A DNA stretch of 64,000 nt from Pseudomonas saudiphocaensis. Its GTDB lineage: Bacteria > Pseudomonadota > Gammaproteobacteria > Pseudomonadales > Pseudomonadaceae. Positions 57,077 to 64,000 of this stretch are shown here, piece by piece. The translations under genes and the position numbers were made by a program. The stretch covers positions 3,348,001 to 3,412,000 of the forward strand of contig NZ_CCSF01000001.1 of NCBI RefSeq assembly GCF_000756775.1, written 5' to 3'. Under the pieces are notes generated by a model. That model did no database searches. It was not told where the DNA came from and worked only from the letters and a program-made list of their open reading frames with translations. The stretch's first letter is position 1. Each line of letters begins with the position of its first letter.

Positions 57077-57928
57077 ATGCGCACATTCAGGCTGGTCATT
57101 GCCTGCCCCGACGGTGTCGGTATCGTTGCCAAAGTCAGTAATTTTCTGGCGACCTACAACGGCTGGATTACCGAAGCCAACCATCACTCCGATCATCAGA
57201 GTGGCTGGTTCTTCATGCGCCATGAGATCCGCGCGGACTCACTGCCCTTTGATCTGGACGGCTTCCGCCAGGCGTTTGCGCCCATCGCCAGGGAGTTCTC
57301 GATGGAATGGCGCATCACCGACTCGCAAGAGCGCAAGCGCGTGGTCTTGATGGCCAGCCGCGAATCCCACTGTCTGGCCGACTTGCTGCACCGCTGGCAC
57401 AGCGGTGAGCTGGACTGCGACATTCCGTGCGTGATCTCCAATCACAACGACCTGCGCAGCATGGTCGAATGGCATGGCATTCCCTATTTCCATGTGCCGG
57501 TCGAGCCGGGTCGCAAAGACGAGGCTTTTGCCGAAGTCGCACGGCTGGTTCGCGAGCAGCACGCCGATGTCATTGTGCTGGCGCGCTATATGCAGATTCT
57601 GCCGTCCGAGCTCTGTGAGGAGTTCGCTGAGCGCGTGATCAACATCCACCATAGCTTCCTGCCGTCGTTCGTCGGCGCCAAGCCCTACCACCAGGCCTCA
57701 CTGCGTGGTGTGAAGCTGATCGGTGCCACCTGCCATTACGTCACCGAGGAGCTGGACGCCGGCCCCATCATCGAGCAGGACGTGGTACGCGTCAGCCACC
57801 GTGACAGCATCGAAGACATGGTGCGGCTGGGCAAAGATGTGGAAAAGATGGTGCTATCGCGTGGTCTGCGCTATCACTTGCAGGACCGGGTGCTGGTTCA
57901 CAGCAACAAGACGCTGGTCTTCAACTGA
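57077..57928 (+). CDS. purU: Formyltetrahydrofolate deformylase
   Basis: Hydrolyses 10-formyl-THF to formate and THF, balancing one-carbon pools. The 283-residue protein has an N-terminal ACT domain (about 3-80, FRLVIACPDGVGIVAKV) and a C-terminal formyltransferase-like domain with ARYMQILPSELC, NIHHSFLPSFVGAKPYHQA and GATCHYVTEELDAGPIIEQ, the catalytic His and Asp being present. GGAG lies before the chosen ATG; the long upstream extension is not conserved. Confidence 0.97.
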   Translation: MRTFRLVIACPDGVGIVAKVSNFLATYNGWITEANHHSDHQSGWFFMRHEIRADSLPFDLDGFRQAFAPIAREFSMEWRITDSQERKRVVLMASRESHCLADLLHRWHSGELDCDIPCVISNHNDLRSMVEWHGIPYFHVPVEPGRKDEAFAEVARLVREQHADVIVLARYMQILPSELCEEFAERVINIHHSFLPSFVGAKPYHQASLRGVKLIGATCHYVTEELDAGPIIEQDVVRVSHRDSIEDMVRLGKDVEKMVLSRGLRYHLQDRVLVHSNKTLVFN

Positions 57929-58009
57929 TCGGCAACCGGCGGGCTAGGGTAGTTCCATTGGAAACCGGTTGATCCACAACCGGTGCGCCGCGGCATGTCG
58001 GAGGCCGAA

Positions 58010-59470
58010 ATGTCATACAGCGATTGCCTGGTACTGGGTGCGGACGCGACAGGCGCTGCCAACACTCATTCATGGCGTCTGGCCAACCGCCATGGGCTGA
58101 TTGCCGGCGCTACGGGTACCGGCAAGACGGTTACGCTGCAGCGCCTGGCCGAGCAGTTCAGCGACGCCGGCGTTGCGGTGTTCGCGGTGGATATCAAGGG
58201 CGACCTCAGCGGCCTTGGGGCACCAGCAGCACCCAAGGGCAAGATCGCCGAGCGTATCGCCAGCATGCCCTGGCTCGACTATCAGCCGCGCGCCTGTCCG
58301 CTCACCCTGTGGGACATACAGGGCCGAAGCGGGCATCCGCTGCGCACCACGCTGACCGAAATGGGGCCGCTGCTGCTGGGCAACCTCCTGGAGCTGACCG
58401 ATAGCCAGCAGGCGGCGCTTTATGCGGCTTTCAAGATCGCTGACCGAGAGGCCTTGTTGTTGCTGGACATCAAGGATCTGAAGGCGCTGCTCAGTCACCT
58501 GAGGCAAAATCCCGACGTGCTCGGCGAGGACGCTGCGTTGCTGACCGGTGCATCGGCTCAGGCGCTGTTGCGGCGCCTCGCGACCCTGGAGCAGCAGGGT
58601 GCCGAAGCTCTGTTCGGTGAGCCGGCATTGGCTATCGAAGACCTGCTGCAAAAGCACGGTGAACGCGGGCAGATTCACCTGCTGGATGCCAGTCAGCTGG
58701 TACATGAGGCGCCCAAGGTTTACGCGACCTTCCTGCTCTGGCTGCTGGCCGAGCTGTTCGAGCAACTACCCGAGCGTGGCGACGCGGATCGACCACTGCT
58801 GGCGCTGTTCTTCGACGAGGCTCATCTGCTGTTTCGCGGTACGCCGCGGGCTCTGCAGGAGCGACTGACGCAGGTTGTCCGGCTGATCCGCTCCAAGGGC
58901 GTCGGCGTCTACTTCGTCACCCAATCGCCTTCGGATCTGCCGGACGAAGTCCTGGCTCAGCTGGGGCTGCGCATTCAGCATGGCCTGCGGGCTTATACAG
59001 TCAAGGAGCAGAAGGCCCTGCGCGCAGTGGCGGACGGCTTTCGCGCCAATCCTGAATTTTCCACGCTGGAGACTCTGGTCGATCTGGGTATCGGCGAGGC
59101 ACTGGTCGGTGGCCTGGAAGACAACGGTACACCCGCCATGGTGCAGCGCGTGGCAATCGCACCGCCGCAATCGCAGATTGGTCCGCTCGATGAGCAGACC
59201 CGACACGAATTGATTGCGCGCTCTGCCCTGCGAGGACGTTACGACAAAGCCTTCGACCGCGAGTCGGCCTACGAAATCTTGCTTGAGCGTGCCAAACAGG
59301 CTGCCGAACCTGAAGTGCCGAAGACGCGAAAAGCCAGCAGCAAGGATAGCGATATGCTCGGTGATCTGGCTGGTCGCGCGTTCAAGAGCGCCATACGTCA
59401 GGCTGCAAGCCAGCTTGGCAGGCAGCTGGCACGAGGGTTGATGGGTTCTTTGCTCGGCAATAAACGCTGA
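58010..59470 (+). CDS. HerA-like P-loop ATPase (DUF853 family)
   Basis: The 486-residue protein has Walker A GATGTGKT (33-40), Walker B ALFFDEAHLLF (about 263-273) and an arginine-finger region LTQVVRLIRSKGVGVYFVTQ, the HerA/FtsK-type ATPase pattern of the DUF853 family. It is soluble; the C-terminus has a helical tail. The start chosen has GGAGG upstream. DUF853 proteins have no established function; a role in DNA handling or secretion is inferred only from the ATPase type. A small protein gene follows on the other strand. Confidence 0.88.
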   Translation: MSYSDCLVLGADATGAANTHSWRLANRHGLIAGATGTGKTVTLQRLAEQFSDAGVAVFAVDIKGDLSGLGAPAAPKGKIAERIASMPWLDYQPRACPLTLWDIQGRSGHPLRTTLTEMGPLLLGNLLELTDSQQAALYAAFKIADREALLLLDIKDLKALLSHLRQNPDVLGEDAALLTGASAQALLRRLATLEQQGAEALFGEPALAIEDLLQKHGERGQIHLLDASQLVHEAPKVYATFLLWLLAELFEQLPERGDADRPLLALFFDEAHLLFRGTPRALQERLTQVVRLIRSKGVGVYFVTQSPSDLPDEVLAQLGLRIQHGLRAYTVKEQKALRAVADGFRANPEFSTLETLVDLGIGEALVGGLEDNGTPAMVQRVAIAPPQSQIGPLDEQTRHELIARSALRGRYDKAFDRESAYEILLERAKQAAEPEVPKTRKASSKDSDMLGDLAGRAFKSAIRQAASQLGRQLARGLMGSLLGNKR

Positions 59471-59491
59471 GGCGATCGCCCGCCAGTCAAC

Positions 59492-59701
59492 TTACTCTGA
59501 GCGGGATGCTTGTTGCGCCAGGTCCTTTTCCATCTTTTGCAGCTCAGCTTCGAACGCCTGATCTTGAATGGTGGGCTTTTTACGCCAGGGTTTGCGTTCG
59601 GGTTCAGGTTGCGCTGCGTAAGTAATTATTTCTCCGCCGTAAATATTCTGAAAGCGACTGGCCTGTCGTTCCAGCTCGGCGCGTAGTTCCTCTTTTGTCA
59701 C
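59492..59701 (-). CDS. Small hypothetical coiled protein
   Basis: The 69-residue protein is charged and mostly helical: ELRAELERQASRFQNIYGGEI at the start and EAELQKMEKDLAQQA at the end suggest coiled-coil. I do not recognise a family. Its complete start and stop and the absence of any gene on the other strand support a real gene. It converges on the HerA-like ATPase. Confidence 0.6.
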   Translation of the reverse strand: MTKEELRAELERQASRFQNIYGGEIITYAAQPEPERKPWRKKPTIQDQAFEAELQKMEKDLAQQASRSE

Positions 59702-59871
59702 TTAATGATTGTTCCTTGTTGTATATGCACGTAGGTAGAAACAGCTGCTGTTACGCCTACATTCGTGTGCGGGCGCAGTGCAGTGTCTTCTATTAGATGG
59801 GGGTGATTGGCGCGATTGCAAGCCAGTGCTATGGCAACTCCATTGCCTTGCGAGTTCCTTTGCATTCCAGA

Positions 59872-59902
59872 TAAAAAAGAACCGCGCTCAGGGCGCGGTT
59901 CT
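59872..59902 (-). terminator. Terminator after the mannose-1-phosphate guanylyltransferase gene
   Basis: 10-bp stem AGAACCGCGC/GCGCGGTTCT with a 5-base loop; on the minus strand a TTTTTTAT tail follows. Confidence 0.9.
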
Positions 59903-59919
59903 TTTTGGGGCTCGAGCTA

Positions 59920-61365
59920 TCAGCGTACGGACTGTTTCGCCTTGTCTTCGTGGGCGCGGCCGTAGACATCTTCCAGACGCTCGATGTCGTCTTCACCAAG
60001 ATAACTGCCTGACTGCACCTCGATGATTTCCAGCGGGATCTTGCCCGGGTTGGCGAGGCGGTGGACGGATGTCACCGGGATGTAAGTCGACTGGTTTTCG
60101 GTGAGCAGGAAGGTCTTGTCGTTGCAGGTGACCTGAGCGGTGCCGGAGACCACGATCCAGTGTTCGGCGCGGTGGTGGTGCATCTGTAGCGACAGCGCCG
60201 CACCGGGGTTTACGCAGATGCGCTTGACCTGGAAGCGACCACCCATATCCACGGAGTCATACCAGCCCCAAGGGCGATAGACCGCACAGTGATTACGGGT
60301 TTCCGTGCGGTTTTTGTCATCCAGCCGGGAGACCAGCTTCTTGACGTCCTGAACCTTGTCCTTGTGGGCGACCATCATGGCGTCTTTGGTTTCCACCACG
60401 ACGATGTCGTCCAGACCCAGAACGGTTACCAGCTTGCCGTTGCCGTGCACCAGGCAGTTGCGGCTGTCTTCGGCAATCACGTCGCCGCGGATGACGTTGC
60501 CGTTTTCGTCTTTCTCCAGAACCTCCCAGATCGAAGACCATGAGCCAACATCGCTCCACTCGGCGGACATCGGCACCACGCAGGCCAGCTCGGTTTTTTC
60601 CATCACGGCATAGTCGATGGAGTTGTCCGGGCAGCAGGCGAAAGTCGCCGGATCGATCTGCACTTCGTCGCCGGTATGCACACTGCGCTCCAGCGCCAGC
60701 TTGCAGGTGTCGTAAATATCGGGATCGTGCTTTTTCAGCTCTTCAAGGAACACGCTGGCGCGGAACAGGAACATGCCGCTGTTCCAGTAGTAGTCGCCAG
60801 AGTCGACGTATTGCTGGGCGCTGACTTCGTCGGGCTTTTCCACGAAACGGGTAACGCGGCTGATGCCTTCGGGCAGGCCGTTGCGTTCGGTCAGGTCGCA
60901 CTTGATGTAGCCGTAGCCGGTTTCAGGACTGGTGGCGGGAATGCCGAACAGGACCATTTCGCCGTTTTCGGCAGCGTTGGTGGCCAGCGCCAGTGAACGC
61001 TGGAAGGCTTTCTGATCCTTGATGACATGGTCTGCCGGCAGGACCAGCAGCAGCTCGTCGCGGCCGTCGTCGACCAGCTTCATCGCAGCCAGGGCAATGG
61101 CCGGTGCAGTATTACGCCCGAAGGGCTCTAGAATCAGACTCTGGATGCTCAGCTTGCGGGCAGCCAGTTGCTCCTTGACGATAAAACGGTGCTCCTGGTT
61201 GCACACCAGCAGCGGCGGCTGCATGCCTTCAAAAGCGAGTCGCTCAATGGTCTGCTGGAACAGGGTCTGCTCACTGGTGAGGGCTAGAAACTGCTTGGGA
61301 AACAGTTTGCGTGAGAGTGGCCAGAGCCGGGAGCCGCTGCCGCCAGAGAGGATGACCGGAATCAT
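59920..61365 (-). CDS. algA: Mannose-1-phosphate guanylyltransferase / mannose-6-phosphate isomerase
   Basis: Bifunctional enzyme of GDP-mannose synthesis, which feeds alginate, Psl-type polysaccharide and LPS. The 481-residue protein begins MIPVILSGGSGSRLWPLSR, has FVEKPDEVSAQQYVDSGDYYWNSGMF in part, and the C-terminal cupin domain with LQMHHHRAEHWIVVSGTAQV, which is the isomerase. No alginate or psl genes are nearby, so it could equally be an AlgA, WbpW or PslB paralogue; the sequence does not decide. It is a single gene with its own terminator. Confidence 0.93.
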   Translation of the reverse strand: MIPVILSGGSGSRLWPLSRKLFPKQFLALTSEQTLFQQTIERLAFEGMQPPLLVCNQEHRFIVKEQLAARKLSIQSLILEPFGRNTAPAIALAAMKLVDDGRDELLLVLPADHVIKDQKAFQRSLALATNAAENGEMVLFGIPATSPETGYGYIKCDLTERNGLPEGISRVTRFVEKPDEVSAQQYVDSGDYYWNSGMFLFRASVFLEELKKHDPDIYDTCKLALERSVHTGDEVQIDPATFACCPDNSIDYAVMEKTELACVVPMSAEWSDVGSWSSIWEVLEKDENGNVIRGDVIAEDSRNCLVHGNGKLVTVLGLDDIVVVETKDAMMVAHKDKVQDVKKLVSRLDDKNRTETRNHCAVYRPWGWYDSVDMGGRFQVKRICVNPGAALSLQMHHHRAEHWIVVSGTAQVTCNDKTFLLTENQSTYIPVTSVHRLANPGKIPLEIIEVQSGSYLGEDDIERLEDVYGRAHEDKAKQSVR

Positions 61366-61617
61366 GGTGTATCTCCTGAATCGTTGAGAAGGGTGGGTAC
61401 TTCTTGTTCCATTTGGGCGTGCGGCTGATTGCCGAGTGCACCAGGCACCGCCGATACGGGCTTATGATTGTGGCTGGCTCGGGTAAGTTCCCGGCCGGGC
61501 TACCGCTGATCGGAGGGCTCTTTGCAAGGGCTGGCAGGGCGGAACGGGGCAGGAAATCGCGGAGGGCAGGGCGGGAGGTGCTTCGCGACTGGAGGGCCAG
61601 CCGCGAATGGCTCGGGG

Positions 61618-62394
61618 TCAGGCTTGTGCGTCGCGCAGGAATACCAGGTGATCGGGCGAGGAGTCCTCGGCGCTATAGCGGTAGCCTTCGCTGTCGAAAG
61701 CTTTCAGCTGCTCGGGATTGTCGATGCGTTCGCGGATGACGTAGCGCGCCATCAGCCCGCGGGCTTTCTTGGCGTAGAAGCTGATGATCTTGTACTGGCC
61801 GTTCTTCATGTCCTTGAAGTCGACGTTGATGACTCGCGCCTTCAGCTCCTTGCGTTTGACGGCGCCGAAGTATTCATTCGAGGCCAGGTTGAGCAGCACG
61901 TCATCGCCCTGTTCGGCCAGAGCTTCGTTGAGCCAGCGGCTGATGCGCTCGCCCCAGAATGCGTAGAGGTCCTTGCCGCGAGGGTTCTCCAGCTTCGTGC
62001 CCATTTCCAGACGGTAGGGCTGCATCAGATCCAGCGGGCGGAGCAAGCCGTAGAGTCCGGAAAGCATGCGCAGGTGGCGCTGTGCGAAGTCAAAGTCCTG
62101 CTCTGAGAAGTCCTCGGCATTCAGCCCTGTGTAGACGTCACCCTTGAAGGCCAGCAGCGCCTGCTTGGCATTTTCCGGGGTAAAACGGGGCGTCCAGCTG
62201 CCGTAGCGGGCCACGTTCAGCGCCGCGAGCTTGTCCGATAGCTTCATAAGCTTGCCGATCTGCTGCGGAGAAAAGTCGCGCAGAATCGTGATCAGCTCTT
62301 GTGCCTGGTCGAGGTGCTGGGGTTGGGTAAAGCGTTCGGTTGCCGGAGGGGTGTCGTAGTCGAGGGTCTTGGCCGGTGAAATCACCATCAGCAT
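61618..62394 (-). CDS. yaaA: Peroxide stress protein YaaA
   Basis: The 258-residue protein begins [17 protein letters not shown] and contains [24 protein letters not shown] in part and [13 protein letters not shown], hallmarks of the YaaA (DUF328) family. In E. coli YaaA lowers free iron during peroxide stress and has a DNA-binding-like cantaloupe fold. A complete start with AGGAGAT upstream is present. It lies on the minus strand, separated by 250 bases from the guanylyltransferase gene. Confidence 0.94.
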   Translation of the reverse strand: MLMVISPAKTLDYDTPPATERFTQPQHLDQAQELITILRDFSPQQIGKLMKLSDKLAALNVARYGSWTPRFTPENAKQALLAFKGDVYTGLNAEDFSEQDFDFAQRHLRMLSGLYGLLRPLDLMQPYRLEMGTKLENPRGKDLYAFWGERISRWLNEALAEQGDDVLLNLASNEYFGAVKRKELKARVINVDFKDMKNGQYKIISFYAKKARGLMARYVIRERIDNPEQLKAFDSEGYRYSAEDSSPDHLVFLRDAQA

Positions 62395-62863
62395 CTGAAA
62401 ATCTCCTTTGATATGAAGTGATTCTAGGCGTTATGCCGCCCCGGGCTCCAGCTATGGGGTCGATTGATCTTTTGTAGGGGACGCTCGTTCGCCTTGGCGC
62501 TGCCCTTCGACCGCGTGGGAAAACCGAGCTGCGGACGGCTACCCCGCACAGCATTGCTGGCGGTGAGCGCTGACGATTTGCTGGTGGGTGCGGGGATGGC
62601 TGGTTCAAGTGACGGCGGGAGCAGTTACTGTGGCAAAAGCGCACAGGCTGACTGCTGAGACTAGCTTGCCTCGCTGCGGTCGCCAAGGGCTGTCCGTCCA
62701 GTTGAGAAAAAAGCCTCCGCAAATCGGAAAAGTCTTTTTCCTGTCATCTTTTTTGCGGTATTACCTGTAACAGACCGCCGAACCCTGCAAACAGGTGGCG
62801 GCCGCTGGGTGGCCCCAGGCCCCTGCTACCCGCGTCTGCTGCCCTCGCAATCGGAGGTTCCTC
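62395..62863. other. Gene-free region between yaaA and phoH
   Basis: About 470 bases without a convincing gene. The right half contains A/T-rich patches (62700-62770) that may hold the promoter of the leader frame and phoH. I see no recognised riboswitch or repeat. Small open frames on either strand have no known relatives that I recognise. Confidence 0.5.
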
Positions 62864-62926
62864 ATGGCGGTGCGCTCAGACGCTCCGTCGACCGGTTCTA
62901 CGGAAAAGGTGACCGCGAATGGATGA
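62864..62926 (+). CDS. Possible 20-codon leader frame ahead of phoH
   Basis: ATG at 62864 has a strong site CGGAGG 6-7 bases upstream. The frame encodes MAVRSDAPSTGSTEKVTANG and stops at 62924-62926, overlapping the phoH-like start (62919) by 8 bases in another frame. The overlap suggests translational coupling: ribosomes finishing the leader could start phoH. The peptide itself has no recognised function. It may equally be chance, as the sequence is short. Confidence 0.4.
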   Translation: MAVRSDAPSTGSTEKVTANG

Positions 62927-64000
62927 CTACGGTAGACCCCGCGCTACTCAGCCCACTCTCTACGTTCTGGACACCAACGTCCTGCTCCACGACCCCAACG
63001 CATTGCTGAACTTCGAAGAGCACCAGGTTGCCATTCCCATGACCGTGCTGGAGGAGCTGGACAAGCTCAAAAGCGGCAAGCACAGCGTGGCCGCCGAATG
63101 CCGGCAGGTGATTCGCCTGATCGACAAGGTGTTGGGCAACGCAACGCCCGAGCAGGTTGAGCTTGGGGTGCCGATCAAGCGAGAGGCAACGGGGGAATTT
63201 TGCGGCAGCCTGTCGATCCTTATGAGCAAGGGCGCCGACTGCAAGGGCCTTCCCGAAGACCTCAACGACAACAAGATCATCAATCAGGTGGTCGAGCTGC
63301 AGCAGCGCAGCGGCGGTGTCCCGGTGGTGCTGGTCACTAACGACATTAATATGCGTCTGAAAGCCCGCGCCTGTGGTGTGGCCTCCGAGGATTACCAGAC
63401 CGACAAGCTGGTCGATGACGTCGGCCAGTTGTCGCGCGGCTATCACAGCCTCAGCGGCGCCTTCTGGGACCGCGTCAGCAAGGTGGAAACCCAGCAGGGG
63501 CACGGTCGCACCTGGCACCGAGTGCAGCTGATCGACAATTTGCCAGCGGTGCACCTCAACGAGTTCATCCTGGATGAGCAAGGCTTTGTCGGCTGGATCA
63601 AGGGCATCGAGGACGACGAGCTCCTGCTGCTGGACATGCATCAGGAGCCACTGATGCATCAGGAAGCCTGGGGGCTGCGTCCGCGTGACATCCATCAGGC
63701 GCTGGCGCTCTTCGCGCTACTCGATCCGGATATCCATTTAGTCAACCTTTCCGGCGCCGCTGGCTCGGGGAAGACCATCCTGGCCCTGGCCGCCGCTATC
63801 GAGCAGACGGTGGTCAGCAAACGCTATCGCCGCATCATCGCGACGCGCAGCGTGCAGGGGCTGGATGAGGACATCGGCTTCCTGCCCGGCACCGAGGCGG
63901 AAAAGATGGAGCCGTGGCTGGGTGCGATCACCGACAACCTCGAAGCGCTGCACATGGATGACGAGAATACCCATGGCAGCGTCGATTACATCCTGCAAAA
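62919..64000 (+). CDS. PhoH family protein with N-terminal PIN domain, 3' end outside the window
   Basis: The reading frame runs open from ATG 62919 to the window edge (360 codons) without a stop. The N-terminal PIN domain starts LYVLDTNVLLHDPNALLNF (about 15) and continues with the acidic residues of a ribonuclease site (VLEELDKLKSG; LVTNDINMRLKA). The PhoH ATPase starts with LVNLSGAAGSGKTILALAA, a Walker A. Such fusions are called PhoH2 or YlaK-like and act as RNA helicase-nucleases. AAGGTG lies 6 bases upstream. About the last quarter or more of the protein is missing from the window. Confidence 0.92.
   Translation, partial: MDDYGRPRATQPTLYVLDTNVLLHDPNALLNFEEHQVAIPMTVLEELDKLKSGKHSVAAECRQVIRLIDKVLGNATPEQVELGVPIKREATGEFCGSLSILMSKGADCKGLPEDLNDNKIINQVVELQQRSGGVPVVLVTNDINMRLKARACGVASEDYQTDKLVDDVGQLSRGYHSLSGAFWDRVSKVETQQGHGRTWHRVQLIDNLPAVHLNEFILDEQGFVGWIKGIEDDELLLLDMHQEPLMHQEAWGLRPRDIHQALALFALLDPDIHLVNLSGAAGSGKTILALAAAIEQTVVSKRYRRIIATRSVQGLDEDIGFLPGTEAEKMEPWLGAITDNLEALHMDDENTHGSVDYILQ

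Overview
The window is a GC-rich stretch of chromosome from a Pseudomonas species. The evidence is the set of genus-typical genes (retS, mvaT, lpoP beside mrcB, a PrrF small RNA beside cbpA) and the gene orders, which match blocks I remember from P. aeruginosa. Those blocks are joined in a different order here, so it is a relative and not P. aeruginosa itself. Almost everything is core genome. I see no prophage, insertion sequence, CRISPR array, integron or tRNA gene.

Layout. (1) 1-5403: the end of the division/cell-wall cluster, murC(end)-ddlB-ftsQ-ftsA-ftsZ-lpxC, closed by a terminator. (2) 5430-8864: a small basic protein, an unaccompanied RmlD-like reductase and two inner-membrane proteins. 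(3) 9067-11850: the hybrid kinase RetS. (4) 12196-13872: a sugar/organic-acid type MFS transporter broken by two frameshifts and a stop. (5) 14021-25277, all on the minus strand: dsbD, aroQ-accB-accC, prmA, a zinc-ribbon membrane protein, dusB-fis, purH and purD. (6) 25543-29986: Rieske protein, ChaN lipoprotein, a single PrrF sRNA with Fur box, CbpA-like protein, a TfoX C-terminal-like protein and a kinase/ATPase fusion. (7) 30140-40406: mrcB-lpoP-yqcC, a DUF4124 protein, ilvI-ilvH-ilvC, pssA and msrP-msrQ. (8) 40415-40678: two ribosomal-RNA-type promoters fused directly to the 3' three quarters of a 5S rRNA gene and its terminator, which looks like the scar of a deleted rrn operon. (9) 41087-46417: cardiolipin-synthase-like, PfpI-like and VF530-like genes, class I fumarase and pyruvate kinase. 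(10) 46599-54607: small lipoprotein, DUF4124 and PilZ genes, then a tightly overlapping six-gene RDD-SpoIIM-DUF4129-DUF4350-MoxR-DUF58 unit. (11) 54773-64000: sbcB, mvaT, purU, a HerA-like ATPase, a mannose-1-phosphate guanylyltransferase/isomerase, yaaA, and the start of a PIN-PhoH ATPase preceded by a possible 20-codon leader frame.

How the parts work together. Region 1 supplies peptidoglycan precursor (DdlB), builds the Z-ring and commits lipid A synthesis; MrcB with LpoP polymerises the peptidoglycan. AroQ-AccB-AccC feeds shikimate and fatty-acid synthesis. PrrF would repress iron-rich enzymes when Fur is inactive. MsrPQ repairs oxidised periplasmic proteins. The MoxR unit is a conserved membrane-associated system of unknown job and is the least understood intact module here. 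The most unusual observation is the rrn scar at 40415-40678.
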